Assembly: GCF_016862075.1 (NCBI RefSeq)
Contig: NZ_BOMG01000110.1
Coordinates: forward strand, 1 to 64,000
Direction: 5' to 3'
DNA length: 64,000 nucleotides
From: Actinoplanes couchii
GTDB lineage: Bacteria > Actinomycetota > Actinomycetes > Mycobacteriales > Micromonosporaceae
The notes beneath the pieces are model-generated. The model made no database searches, was not told where the DNA came from, and was given only the letters and a program-made list of their open reading frames with translations. Below, one piece after another: positions 52,060 through 59,407 of the stretch; the first letter of the stretch is position 1; each line of letters begins with the position of its first letter. The position numbers and the translations under genes are program-made.

Positions 52060-52180
52060 AGCCGCCGCCTAATCGTCATCAATGACGAGCCGGGGATCCA
52101 CATTTCCTCGGGGTGAATCCGCATCCAGCGGTAGGGATTTCCTTCGTCCCGAACCCGTCAGCTAACTCGGTCGGCGGCCG
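52060..52180 (+). promoter_or_regulatory. c-di-AMP riboswitch (ydaO/yuaA type)
   Basis: The leader shows GCCGGGGATCC, then TCGGGGTGAATCC, GCGGTAGGG and CCCGAACCCGTCAGCTAAC, with GCCGCC at 52061 pairing with GGCGGC near 52173. These are the conserved parts of the ydaO aptamer. The blocks and spacing match the copy on the opposite strand. Confidence 0.92.
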
Positions 52181-52196
52181 ACGGAAGGAAATGTCT

Positions 52197-53231
52197 GTGC
52201 AGCAGATCACTGCGCGACGATGGGCGGCGACGCTGGCGCTGCTCGTTGCCGCGTGCGGATTGGTCGTCGCCCCGACGGCGGCCTCCGCGGCCCCCGCGTT
52301 CCTGGCCGCGCCCGGTGACTCCGGGGACGACGGCGAGGGTGGCTCCGGCACCCTCATCGAACAGCTCGAGAAGGCCTCCAGCGGTTACGTGAAGGCCAAG
52401 AAGCAACTCAAGACCTCCAAGGACCAGCAGGTCAAACTGACCGCGGAGATCAAGAAACTGGACTCCGAGGTCGGCCCCAAGCAGGACACCCTCGACCTGC
52501 TCGCGACCCAGGCGTACACCGCCGGCCGGGCCGGCCCGATGACCGCCCTGCTGAGCACCGAATCGGCCGAGGGCTTCCTGGGCCGGGCCGAGACCCTGGC
52601 GCTCGTCGCGGCCGACCAGAACACCGCGATCCAGGAACTCAAGTCCACCCTGGACACCCAGACCAAGGCCAAGAGCGCTCTCGACCTCACCATCAAGGAC
52701 CAGACCAAGCAGGTCACCGTGATGGAGAAGCAGAAGAAGAACGCCGAGGCCGCGCTCAAGGCCGCCAACCAGGGCAGCGACGCGGGCGGTTCCTCCGGCG
52801 GCGGTGACAGCGAGGACGCCACCCCGGCGCCCAGCGGCTCGGGCTCGGGCTGCAGCGAGACCGACCCGACCGGCACCGGCGGCTGCCTCACCCCGCGCAC
52901 CCTGCACGCGCTGAAGCAGGCCAAGGCCGCCGGTTTCACCCGTTTCACCAAGTGCTGGCGCACCCAGAACAGCGGCGAGCACCCCAAGGGCCGGGCCTGT
53001 GACTTCTCCGCCGAGAAGGGCACCTTCGGCGGCGACGCCACCGGGGGCGACAAGACCTACGGCAACAACCTGGCGAACTACTTCATCCACAACGCGGACG
53101 CGCTGGATGTGCTCTACGTGATCTGGTACCGGCGGATCTGGCTACCGAGCAGTGGCTGGAAGTCGTACAGCGGGGCGGGCGGAGACCCGTCCAGCGACCA
53201 CACCAACCACGTGCACCTGTCGGTCAATTAG
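52197..53231 (+). CDS. Secreted coiled-coil protein under a c-di-AMP riboswitch, paralogue
   Basis: The 344-residue protein has a signal peptide (WAATLALLVAACGLVVAPTA, cleavage near ASA). Coiled-coil segments lie at about 45-90 and 125-185. A Gly/Ser linker leads to the same C-terminal domain as its divergent neighbour: CLTPRTLHALKQAKAAGF, HPKGRACDFS, a YGNNLANYFIHNADAL helix and HTNHVHLSVN. GTG 52197 is chosen because it lies seven bases after GGAAGGA, as in the paralogue; ATG 52191 is in frame but only two bases away. Both paralogues are likely wall-associated and controlled by c-di-AMP. Confidence 0.87.
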   Translation: MQQITARRWAATLALLVAACGLVVAPTAASAAPAFLAAPGDSGDDGEGGSGTLIEQLEKASSGYVKAKKQLKTSKDQQVKLTAEIKKLDSEVGPKQDTLDLLATQAYTAGRAGPMTALLSTESAEGFLGRAETLALVAADQNTAIQELKSTLDTQTKAKSALDLTIKDQTKQVTVMEKQKKNAEAALKAANQGSDAGGSSGGGDSEDATPAPSGSGSGCSETDPTGTGGCLTPRTLHALKQAKAAGFTRFTKCWRTQNSGEHPKGRACDFSAEKGTFGGDATGGDKTYGNNLANYFIHNADALDVLYVIWYRRIWLPSSGWKSYSGAGGDPSSDHTNHVHLSVN

Positions 53232-53254
53232 AAGAGCAACGAGCGCGAGGCCTA

Positions 53255-54031
53255 CTACCTGCGGGTGTAGGCCTCGTACTCTTTCATCACGTCGGCGGTC
53301 GGGCCGTCGGCGCGGATCGTGCCGGCCTCCAGCCAGATGCACCTGTCGCAGGTGTCCCGGATCGACTGCTCGCTGTGGCTGACCAGGAAGACCGTGCCGG
53401 CCTGGCCGCGCAGCTCCCGGACCCGCTGCTCGCTGCGCTTGCGGAACTTGGCGTCACCGGTGGCCAGCGCCTCGTCGATCAGCAGCACGTCGTGCTCCTT
53501 GGCGGCGGCGATCGAGAACCGCAGCCGGGCGCCCATGCCGGAGGAGTAGGTCCGCATCGGCAGCGAGGAGAAGTCGCCCTTGTCGTTGATGCCGGAGAAG
53601 TCGATGATCTCCTGCTTCTTCGCCGCCACCTCGGCCGGCGACATGCCCATCGCGAGGCAGCCCAGCTCGACGTTGCGGTCGCCGGGCAGCTCGTTCATCA
53701 GGGCCGCGTTCACACCCAGCAGCGACGGCTGCCCGGCCGCGTAGATCGCGCCCTTGGAGACCGGCAGCAGACCGGCCACCGCGCGCAGCAGGGTCGACTT
53801 GCCGGAGCCGTTGGTGCCGATCAGGCCGATCGCCTCGCCCTTGTAGGCGACGAAGCTCACACCCTTGACCGCGTGCACCTCGCGGATGTTGCCGCCCTTG
53901 GAGCCGGTCACCATCCGCTTGAAGCTGGCCAGCGGGCTGGAGTTCGTGCCGCCGCCCTGCTGTACCCGGTAGATGATGTGGGCCTCGTCCGCGACGACCG
54001 TGGGGGTGCGGTCATTGTCGATCTCAACCAC
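53255..54031 (-). CDS. Polymer export ABC transporter ATP-binding protein, TagH/Wzt type
   Basis: The 258-residue ATPase matches the TagH/RfbB branch, which with a TagG-type permease exports teichoic acids, O-antigens or other polysaccharides. Walker A is GTNGSGKST, the signature is MRTYSSGMGARLRFSI, and Walker B is DVLLIDEALATGD. YRVQ near the start is typical. No carbohydrate-binding C-terminal extension is present. GTG 54031 follows AAGGG eight bases upstream and overlaps the permease gene. No glycosyltransferase genes are adjacent, so the exported polymer is unknown. Confidence 0.9.
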   Translation of the reverse strand: MVEIDNDRTPTVVADEAHIIYRVQQGGGTNSSPLASFKRMVTGSKGGNIREVHAVKGVSFVAYKGEAIGLIGTNGSGKSTLLRAVAGLLPVSKGAIYAAGQPSLLGVNAALMNELPGDRNVELGCLAMGMSPAEVAAKKQEIIDFSGINDKGDFSSLPMRTYSSGMGARLRFSIAAAKEHDVLLIDEALATGDAKFRKRSEQRVRELRGQAGTVFLVSHSEQSIRDTCDRCIWLEAGTIRADGPTADVMKEYEAYTRR

Positions 54032-54998
54032 GGCCGTAGCCCTTCTCTCCGCGCCAGAAGTACACAAAACCACCGATGCCGACGACCAGGCTCCAGACTG
54101 TCGCCTGGATCCACAGCACGGCCGGCGGGTTGGCGAGCACCACGTTGTCCAGCAGCGCGCTGCGGGCCAGCTCGATGAAGATGAGCAGCGGGTTCGCCTC
54201 GACGATCTGCAGCTGCCAGCCGCTGAGCAGGCTCTCGAACTGGGTGACCGGGTAGAGCACGGCCGAGCCGTACAGCCAGAACCGCATGATGAACGGGATC
54301 AGCTGCTTGACGTCGCGCACCTTGGAGCCGTAGCGGGCCATGAACATGCCCAGCCCGACGTTGAAGAACGAGTGGAGCAGCAGGAGCGGCAGGAGCAGGA
54401 GCCACTTGACGGTGATCGGCTCACCGGTCAGCAGCACGATGCCCAGCAGGACCACCGTGGCGACCAGGAAGTTGCGGATCTCCACCAGGGCCGCGGAGAG
54501 CGGCAGGCTGGCCCGGGGGAAGTGCAGGGCCCGGATCATGCCGAGGTTGCTGGTGATCGCGTTCGTCCCGCTCTGCACCACCGACTGGGTGAACTGGAAG
54601 ACGAACACGCCGATGCACAGGTACGCGACGAAGTTGTCCATCGACTTGTGCGTCTGCAGCACCAGCCCAAAGATCACGTAGTAGACCCCGGCGTTGAAGA
54701 TCGGCGTGAGCACCTGCCACACCGCGCCGAGCTTGGTGTTGCCGAGCGCCGACGACATCTTGGCGCTCGCGTGCGCCTGGATGAAGTGCCGGTAGGCCAA
54801 AAGCTGCCGGGTGTACTCCGGGAGGCTGGGGAGCCGTCCGGAGGCACTCAGGCCGTTACGCCGGGCCAGCTCCTTGAGAGAGAGCCCGGAGTCGGCCGGG
54901 GCGACCGCCGTCTCTGGCATGGGGTCGTGCTCCGATCTGGTCGGCCCGCTGGGGACGGCGGAATCCGATGCCTGGTGCGAGGTCACGGAATTCAGCAT
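54024..54998 (-). CDS. Polymer export ABC-2 permease, TagG/Wzm type
   Basis: The 324-residue protein has a hydrophilic N-terminus of about 85 residues and then six membrane helices of the ABC-2 family (KLGAVWQVLTPIFNAGVYYV and FVAYLCIGVFVFQFTQS are typical), with GMFMARYGSKVRDVKQLIPF between helices four and five. It works with the next gene's ATPase. ATG 54998 has GGGAG six bases upstream. The two genes are divergent from a TetR gene across about 110 bases. Confidence 0.9.
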   Translation of the reverse strand: MLNSVTSHQASDSAVPSGPTRSEHDPMPETAVAPADSGLSLKELARRNGLSASGRLPSLPEYTRQLLAYRHFIQAHASAKMSSALGNTKLGAVWQVLTPIFNAGVYYVIFGLVLQTHKSMDNFVAYLCIGVFVFQFTQSVVQSGTNAITSNLGMIRALHFPRASLPLSAALVEIRNFLVATVVLLGIVLLTGEPITVKWLLLLPLLLLHSFFNVGLGMFMARYGSKVRDVKQLIPFIMRFWLYGSAVLYPVTQFESLLSGWQLQIVEANPLLIFIELARSALLDNVVLANPPAVLWIQATVWSLVVGIGGFVYFWRGEKGYGRG

Positions 54999-55079
54999 GA
55001 CAGGCTCCCGCCGACGTCGATGGAACGGGTTCGTATCGACGTGAAGTGGACGGTAGCCGACCAAACGGCGGAACGCAAC

Positions 55080-55101
55080 CGTTACGTCGTAGCGCTATAG
55101 T
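55080..55101 (+). promoter_or_regulatory. TetR operator-like repeat and -10 box
   Basis: CGTTACG-T-CGTAGCG (55080-55094) is an inverted repeat with one mismatch in each arm position set, next to TATAGT at 55096-55101. The GTG start at 55108 is only six bases beyond, which predicts a leaderless transcript. The repeat is well placed to let the TetR protein repress itself and the divergent exporter. Confidence 0.5.
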
Positions 55102-55107
55102 GGCCGG

Positions 55108-55707
55108 GTGGCGACAAACAAGCGCGCACCAGCCGGAGCGGCGGTGCTCCGAGGCGACATCACCGTGGCGATTCGCAACGCGGTCATGACGGAGCTGGCG
55201 GAGGTGGGTTACGGCAGGTTGTCCATCGAAGCCGTGGCCCGTCGCGCCGGCGTCGGCAAGACCGCGATCTACCGTCGGTGGAGCAACAAACTCGAAATGG
55301 TAATGGAGATCGTCTCGGAAATCGCGGAACGAAAAGTTCCACTTCCGGACACCGGGAGTTTCGCCGGCGACCTCCAGCTCCTCCTGCTGATCGTCAGCAC
55401 GGCCCTTCGGCACCGGATGGCCTCGCAGATCATCCCGGACCTGATGGCCGAGGCGGCCCGCAACCCGCAGATAGCCGAGACCCTCCAGCGGGCCCTGCGC
55501 ACCCACCAGACAGCCGTCGGCGAGAAGTTGATCGGCCAGGCGATCACCCGGGGTGAGCTGCCCCGGGGCACCGACCCGGACGTCGCCGTCGACATGATCC
55601 TCGGCCCGCTCTACTGGCGTCTCGCCGTGGCGCGGCAGCCGATCGAGGAGGACTACCTGGAGAAGTTCACCGCGGCGGTCACCGCGGCGTTGCGCGCCAC
55701 GGCCTGA
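55108..55707 (+). CDS. TetR-family transcriptional regulator
   Basis: The 199-residue protein has a TetR DNA-binding domain (ELAEVGYGRLSIEAVARRAG, GVGKTAIYRRWSNKLEMV at residues 28-70) and a TetR_C ligand domain. The class is that of actinobacterial TetR proteins with a TAIYRRW recognition helix. It is divergent from the TagGH-like exporter, a likely target, and begins so close to a -10 box that a leaderless transcript is expected. Confidence 0.87.
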   Translation: MATNKRAPAGAAVLRGDITVAIRNAVMTELAEVGYGRLSIEAVARRAGVGKTAIYRRWSNKLEMVMEIVSEIAERKVPLPDTGSFAGDLQLLLLIVSTALRHRMASQIIPDLMAEAARNPQIAETLQRALRTHQTAVGEKLIGQAITRGELPRGTDPDVAVDMILGPLYWRLAVARQPIEEDYLEKFTAAVTAALRATA

Positions 55708-55824
55708 CGGGTCCCGTTCGAGCACCGGATCGCTACGGTCCGCAACCGGCGGAATCCAGCGACCCGGCCGTTCGGTGCCGACCGGAGAGGGCGTAACCAC
55801 GCCCCGAGCCGGAAGCCGAGCCTG

Positions 55825-56181
55825 ATGCAGACTGCCTTCGACCCGCGCGTCGACTTCACCGTCCTGGACGCCGCTTCGCTCCTCGCCATCGCGATGGGCG
55901 GGACGGCCCACCACGGTCCGGCCGCGGCCCGGTCCCGGACGGCGAGCGCCATGTCCGTGATCGGGACCTGGCGCAGCCCGGACGGGGTGGTACGGCTCCG
56001 GCTGCACACCGACGGCACGTTCGCCGGCGAGGTGGCCGGCCGCCGGCGTCCGGCCCGGGGCACCTACGACGTCGACGGCGCGTCGGTCGTGCTGCGCGAC
56101 GACTCCGGCCTGCACACCCCGGTGCACGTCCACGACGGCGAACTGGAGATGGCCGGGCACCGGCTGCGCCCGGCGGGATAG
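55825..56181 (+). CDS. Small beta-rich protein, Atu4866-like domain
   Basis: The 118-residue protein has a C-terminal domain of about 70 residues from residue 43: SVIGTWRSPDGVVRLRLHTD, GTFAGEVAGRRRPARGTY, DGASVVLRDDSG and ELEMAGHRLRP. This resembles the Atu4866 domain of unknown role. The N-terminus has no signal peptide. ATG 55825. Codon use fits the neighbours. Its biological role is not known. Confidence 0.65.
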   Translation: MQTAFDPRVDFTVLDAASLLAIAMGGTAHHGPAAARSRTASAMSVIGTWRSPDGVVRLRLHTDGTFAGEVAGRRRPARGTYDVDGASVVLRDDSGLHTPVHVHDGELEMAGHRLRPAG

Positions 56182-56214
56182 CCCCGGGAGCGTGCCGCGC
56201 GGGATGCTGTTCCG

Positions 56215-56841
56215 ATGATCGATTGGCTGAACAGCCCGGCCGTGGTGGCGTTCGGGGCACCCACCTCGTGGGCGGAGGCGCTGGGCTTCGGCACCGGCCT
56301 GCTCACCGTCGGCCTGCTGGTCCGCAGGCACATCCTCAACTGGCCGCTCGGCATCCTCAACGTCCTGCTGCTGATGCTGGTCTTCTGGACCGCCGGGCTG
56401 TACGCCGACGCCGGCCTGCAGATCGTCTACGTGATCCTGGGCTTCTACGGCTGGTGGTCCTGGCTCTACGGCGGGCAGAACCGGACCCGCCTGGTGGTCC
56501 GGTCCACCACCCGGGGCGAATGGCTCGCCCTGGCCGGCGCCGGGGTGCTGCTGACCGGTGGCCTGTGGCTCTTCCTGGACCGGCTGACCGGCTCCACGGT
56601 GCCGCTGGCGGACGCGCTGACCACGGCACTCTCCCTGCTCGCGACGTACGGCCAGACCCGCAAGCTGGTGGAGAACTGGTGGCTGTGGATCGCCGCCGAT
56701 GTGATCTACATCCCGCTGTACGGCTACAAGGACCTGTGGCTCACCGCGATCCTCTACGTGGCCTTCCTGATCCTCTGCGTGCTCGGCCTGCGTTCCTGGC
56801 GGGCCGTCCGGCGCGCGCAACGAGCGGCGGTGACCCCATGA
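56215..56841 (+). CDS. pnuC: Nicotinamide riboside transporter PnuC
   Basis: The 208-residue membrane protein has about seven helices and the PnuC hallmarks: NWPLGILNVLLLMLVFW, LQIVYVILGFYGWWSW and WWLWIAADVIYIPLY, with the substrate-stacking tryptophans and asparagines. It takes up nicotinamide riboside by facilitated diffusion. Its stop overlaps the start of a NadR-like gene (ATGA), which would trap the substrate by phosphorylation. ATG 56215. Confidence 0.93.
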   Translation: MIDWLNSPAVVAFGAPTSWAEALGFGTGLLTVGLLVRRHILNWPLGILNVLLLMLVFWTAGLYADAGLQIVYVILGFYGWWSWLYGGQNRTRLVVRSTTRGEWLALAGAGVLLTGGLWLFLDRLTGSTVPLADALTTALSLLATYGQTRKLVENWWLWIAADVIYIPLYGYKDLWLTAILYVAFLILCVLGLRSWRAVRRAQRAAVTP

Positions 56842-57935
56842 CGTACCGGCACGGTCTGATCGTCGGGAAGTTCTATCCACCGCACACGGGTCACCACGCG
56901 CTGATCGACACCGCCGCGGCCGCCTGCGAACGGGTCACCGTCGTGGTGGCGCCGTCGTCCCGGGAGAGCATCCCGCTGGCGGCCCGGCTGGACTGGCTGA
57001 GAGCCGCGCACGGGCCCTCGGTGCGGTTCGTGGGGGTGCACGACGACCATCCGGTGGACTACGCCGATCCGGCGGTCTGGGAGCTGCACATGGCCGTCTT
57101 CCGGGCGGCGGCCGGCACCGACCGGGTGGACGCGGTCTTCTCCTCCGAGGAGTACGGGACCGAGCTGGCCGACCGGTTCGGCGCCGAGGCGGTGCTCGTC
57201 GACCCGGGGCGGGAGCGGGTGCCGGTCTCCGGGACCGCGATCCGCGCCGACCCGGTCGCCCACTGGGACCGGCTCGGGCCGGGCGCCCGCGGCTGGCTGG
57301 CCCGCCGGGTGATCGTGGTCGGCGCCGAGTCGTCCGGCACCACCACCATGGCCCGGGCGCTGGCCCGGCACTACCGGTCCCGGGGCGGGCCCTGGGCGCC
57401 GACCCGGTGGGTGCCCGAGTTCGGCCGGGAGCTGACCGAGCGCAAGCTCACCGCGCTGCGGGCAGTCCGGCCGGCGGCGACGGTCTTCGACGTGACCTGG
57501 GACCGTGCCGACTTCGTGACCGTCGCCCGGGAGCAGAACGCGGCCGAGGACGCCGCCGCCGGGGCCGGTTCGCCGGTGCTGTTCGGCGACACCGACGCGT
57601 TCGCCACCACGGTGTGGGAGGAGCGTTACCTGGGCGGCACCTCGCCGGAGGTGCGCGCCCTGGTCCGCGCGCCGGACCTGTACCTGCTGACCGACAGTGT
57701 CGGGGTGCCCTTCGACGACGACGGCCTGCGTGACGGGGAACACCTGCGGCACTGGATGACCGGCCGGTTCCGGGACGAGCTGGCCGCCGGCGACACGCCC
57801 TGGCGGGCGCTGACCGGCGGATACCGCACCCGGCTGCGCGCCGCGATCGACGCGGTCGACGGCCTCCTAGCCGACGGCTGGGATTTCACCGACCCGATCC
57901 GGCCTAAGGAGCGGGAGAGCGCGGCCGAACGGTAG
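56838..57935 (+). CDS. nadR: NadR-like NMN adenylyltransferase/ribosylnicotinamide kinase
   Basis: The 365-residue protein joins an N-terminal nucleotidyltransferase domain (GKFYPPHTGHH and VSGTAIRADP, the two ATP motifs) to a C-terminal kinase-like P-loop domain. It should convert nicotinamide riboside to NMN and then NAD. The enterobacterial helix-turn-helix of NadR is absent. In the P-loop (GAESSGTTT, from residue 162) the usual lysine is threonine (Thr168), which is odd for an active kinase. It is translationally coupled with pnuC. Confidence 0.88.
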   Translation: MTYRHGLIVGKFYPPHTGHHALIDTAAAACERVTVVVAPSSRESIPLAARLDWLRAAHGPSVRFVGVHDDHPVDYADPAVWELHMAVFRAAAGTDRVDAVFSSEEYGTELADRFGAEAVLVDPGRERVPVSGTAIRADPVAHWDRLGPGARGWLARRVIVVGAESSGTTTMARALARHYRSRGGPWAPTRWVPEFGRELTERKLTALRAVRPAATVFDVTWDRADFVTVAREQNAAEDAAAGAGSPVLFGDTDAFATTVWEERYLGGTSPEVRALVRAPDLYLLTDSVGVPFDDDGLRDGEHLRHWMTGRFRDELAAGDTPWRALTGGYRTRLRAAIDAVDGLLADGWDFTDPIRPKERESAAER

Positions 57936-57960
57936 GGGACCACCCACCGAGAGGACGTAC

Positions 57961-58542
57961 ATGCGGCGCACCACCGGTATCGGTCTCACCCTGGCGGCGG
58001 CTTCCCTGGCTCTCGGCGGCTGCGCCGCGCTGGGGCTCTCGGGCGGTGGCACCGGTGACTCCGGCGGTGCGGGGACGACCGCCACGATGGGCAAGCCGTG
58101 GATCATGGTGGACCAGGGGTCGCCCACACCGTCGCCGAGCGCCACCGGGGCGGGGAAGGCGACCGCTTCGCCGTCGGCCTCGGTCGCCACGCCGTCACCG
58201 GACCCGAGCTGCACCAAGCGCTGGCCGCGGACCGACTGGCGGGTGTTCATCCCGGTCGAGGTCACCGTGGGCACGGGTTCGGTCAAGGTCGAATGGCCGC
58301 GGCAGTACGACTCCAACTACCGTGTCGCGGCCGTACCGCAGCGGTTGGTCTCCGGTGCTCAGCCAGAACCGACATGGAAGGCCGTCGGCGCCGGGACGGG
58401 TTGCACGGTGAGCACCACGATCACCGGGCTGACCCCGGGCGCCCCGTACATCGTCTGGCTGGACGCGCCGAACACCGGCCGGGACCTGGACGGCACCCGG
58501 CACCTCTACAGCGGCCGCTCGGGCGTGATCATCGCCAAGTAG
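57961..58542 (+). CDS. Lipoprotein with fibronectin-like domain
   Basis: The 193-residue protein has a lipoprotein signal with the lipobox LGGC (Cys at about residue 21). A low-complexity Gly/Ser/Thr/Pro linker follows to about residue 80. The C-terminal beta-sandwich includes the cysteines of SCTKRW and GTGCTV. It is likely tethered to the outer face of the membrane. No catalytic motif is visible. ATG 57961 follows GAGAGGA. The gene converges with the cysteine dioxygenase gene. Confidence 0.8.
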   Translation: MRRTTGIGLTLAAASLALGGCAALGLSGGGTGDSGGAGTTATMGKPWIMVDQGSPTPSPSATGAGKATASPSASVATPSPDPSCTKRWPRTDWRVFIPVEVTVGTGSVKVEWPRQYDSNYRVAAVPQRLVSGAQPEPTWKAVGAGTGCTVSTTITGLTPGAPYIVWLDAPNTGRDLDGTRHLYSGRSGVIIAK

Positions 58543-58556
58543 TCACACCCGGCCGG

Positions 58557-59027
58557 TCACCACTCGGCGCCGGCGCGCTCCACGGTGAGGACCTCCAGGC
58601 CGGCCGGGGACAGCCGGTACTTGGTCATCCGGGTCAGGGCCGGGCCGTAGACGTGCACGCTGACCGCCGGGCGGGCGGAGCGGTTCTCGATGCGGTGGAC
58701 GTGGTGGCTGCCGAAGCGGCGGCCGGCGCCCTCACCCAGCTCCCGGGAGACGACCCGGGGGATGCCGCCGGAGACCGCGACGGTGTCCTCGGCGAGGGTG
58801 CCGCTGTGCACGAAGAAGGCGCCGGCCGACCCGCCGTGGTCGTGGATCTCGGTGGCCTGCCCGGGCAGCCAGGTGAGCAGCCAGACCTCGTGGTCGTCGG
58901 CGGCCGCGAGCCGGTGGTACCACCGCTCGACCGGGTTGAAGCGGGGTGCCACGGCCCACTCGTCGGCAGCGGCCGAGAAGCTCTGAGCGATGGCGAGATG
59001 ATCGAGTCGAACGCCGGTGACGGCCAC
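58557..59027 (-). CDS. Cysteine dioxygenase
   Basis: The 156-residue cupin oxidises cysteine to cysteine sulfinate, or is a related thiol dioxygenase. The iron ligands are His62 and His64 in EIHDHGG and a third histidine in SHHVHRIEN near residue 112. GTG 59027 follows GGAGGGG at five bases. A palindrome with AGGATA/TATCCT arms lies just upstream, at the expected promoter, and probably binds a regulator. Confidence 0.9.
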   Translation of the reverse strand: MAVTGVRLDHLAIAQSFSAAADEWAVAPRFNPVERWYHRLAAADDHEVWLLTWLPGQATEIHDHGGSAGAFFVHSGTLAEDTVAVSGGIPRVVSRELGEGAGRRFGSHHVHRIENRSARPAVSVHVYGPALTRMTKYRLSPAGLEVLTVERAGAEW

Positions 59028-59043
59028 GGTGCCCCTCCAGGTT

Positions 59044-59059
59044 TAGGATAGTTATCCTA
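59044..59059. promoter_or_regulatory. Palindromic operator upstream of cysteine dioxygenase
   Basis: TAGGATAGTTATCCTA has perfect seven-base arms around GT. An extra ATAGG half-site follows at about 59068. It is 17 bases before the start codon on the minus strand. Rrf2- or MarR-type regulators of sulfur genes use similar sites, so such a regulator is possible. Confidence 0.6.
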
Positions 59060-59080
59060 TAGACATGATAGGTTTTACCA

Positions 59081-59160
59081 CAAGATCCGCACCCGGATGT
59101 GGCGAATCCGTGATCTTGCGTTGAACTCGAAAGAGGCTTGGCGAACTTTGCCTCTTTCGA
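59081..59160. repeat. Two consecutive inverted repeats, candidate structured RNA
   Basis: The first has outer arms CAAGATC (59081-59087) and GATCTTG (59112-59118) with an inner CGGAT/ATCCG stem. The second has perfect 11-base arms TCGAAAGAGGC (59127-59137) and GCCTCTTTCGA (59150-59160) around 12 bases. They sit in the leader of the neprosin gene or between promoters. Confidence 0.6.
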
Positions 59161-59407
59161 AATCTGGTGCGAAAAACTGCGGTGCGCAGTCGCATGTGCA
59201 CTCTGGGTCGAGCAAATCGGTCGATGGGTCACCGGATCGGCCTACACCGGTCGGCTGTTCCGCCGAAATACGCTGCTCAGGCGGTCCATACCCCATTGCG
59301 GAAGCTATATGGTGACCAGCGCCGCCGGGAAACCGGTTGCCGGAGTCCGCCGAGTGGCCGCCTCCGATGTCCCGGCCATGAGGCCCTGACACATCGAGGA
59401 CGGACCC

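Larger units (their letters stand above)
59028..59407. other. Intergenic region with operator and structured repeats
   Basis: About 380 bases lie between the cysteine dioxygenase and neprosin genes, markedly AT-richer than the average. They hold the palindrome at 59044 and two successive inverted repeats at 59081-59160. Short open frames here have poor codon bias and no ribosome binding sites, so I do not call genes. Confidence 0.6.

Noticed and set aside
54856..56880. Open frame of 674 codons on the minus strand
   Set aside because: It crosses the well-supported TetR, Atu4866-like and pnuC genes and has shadow composition.
59097..59389. Short open frames before the neprosin gene
   Set aside because: They lack ribosome binding sites, overlap in several frames and lie in an AT-rich gap with hairpins.
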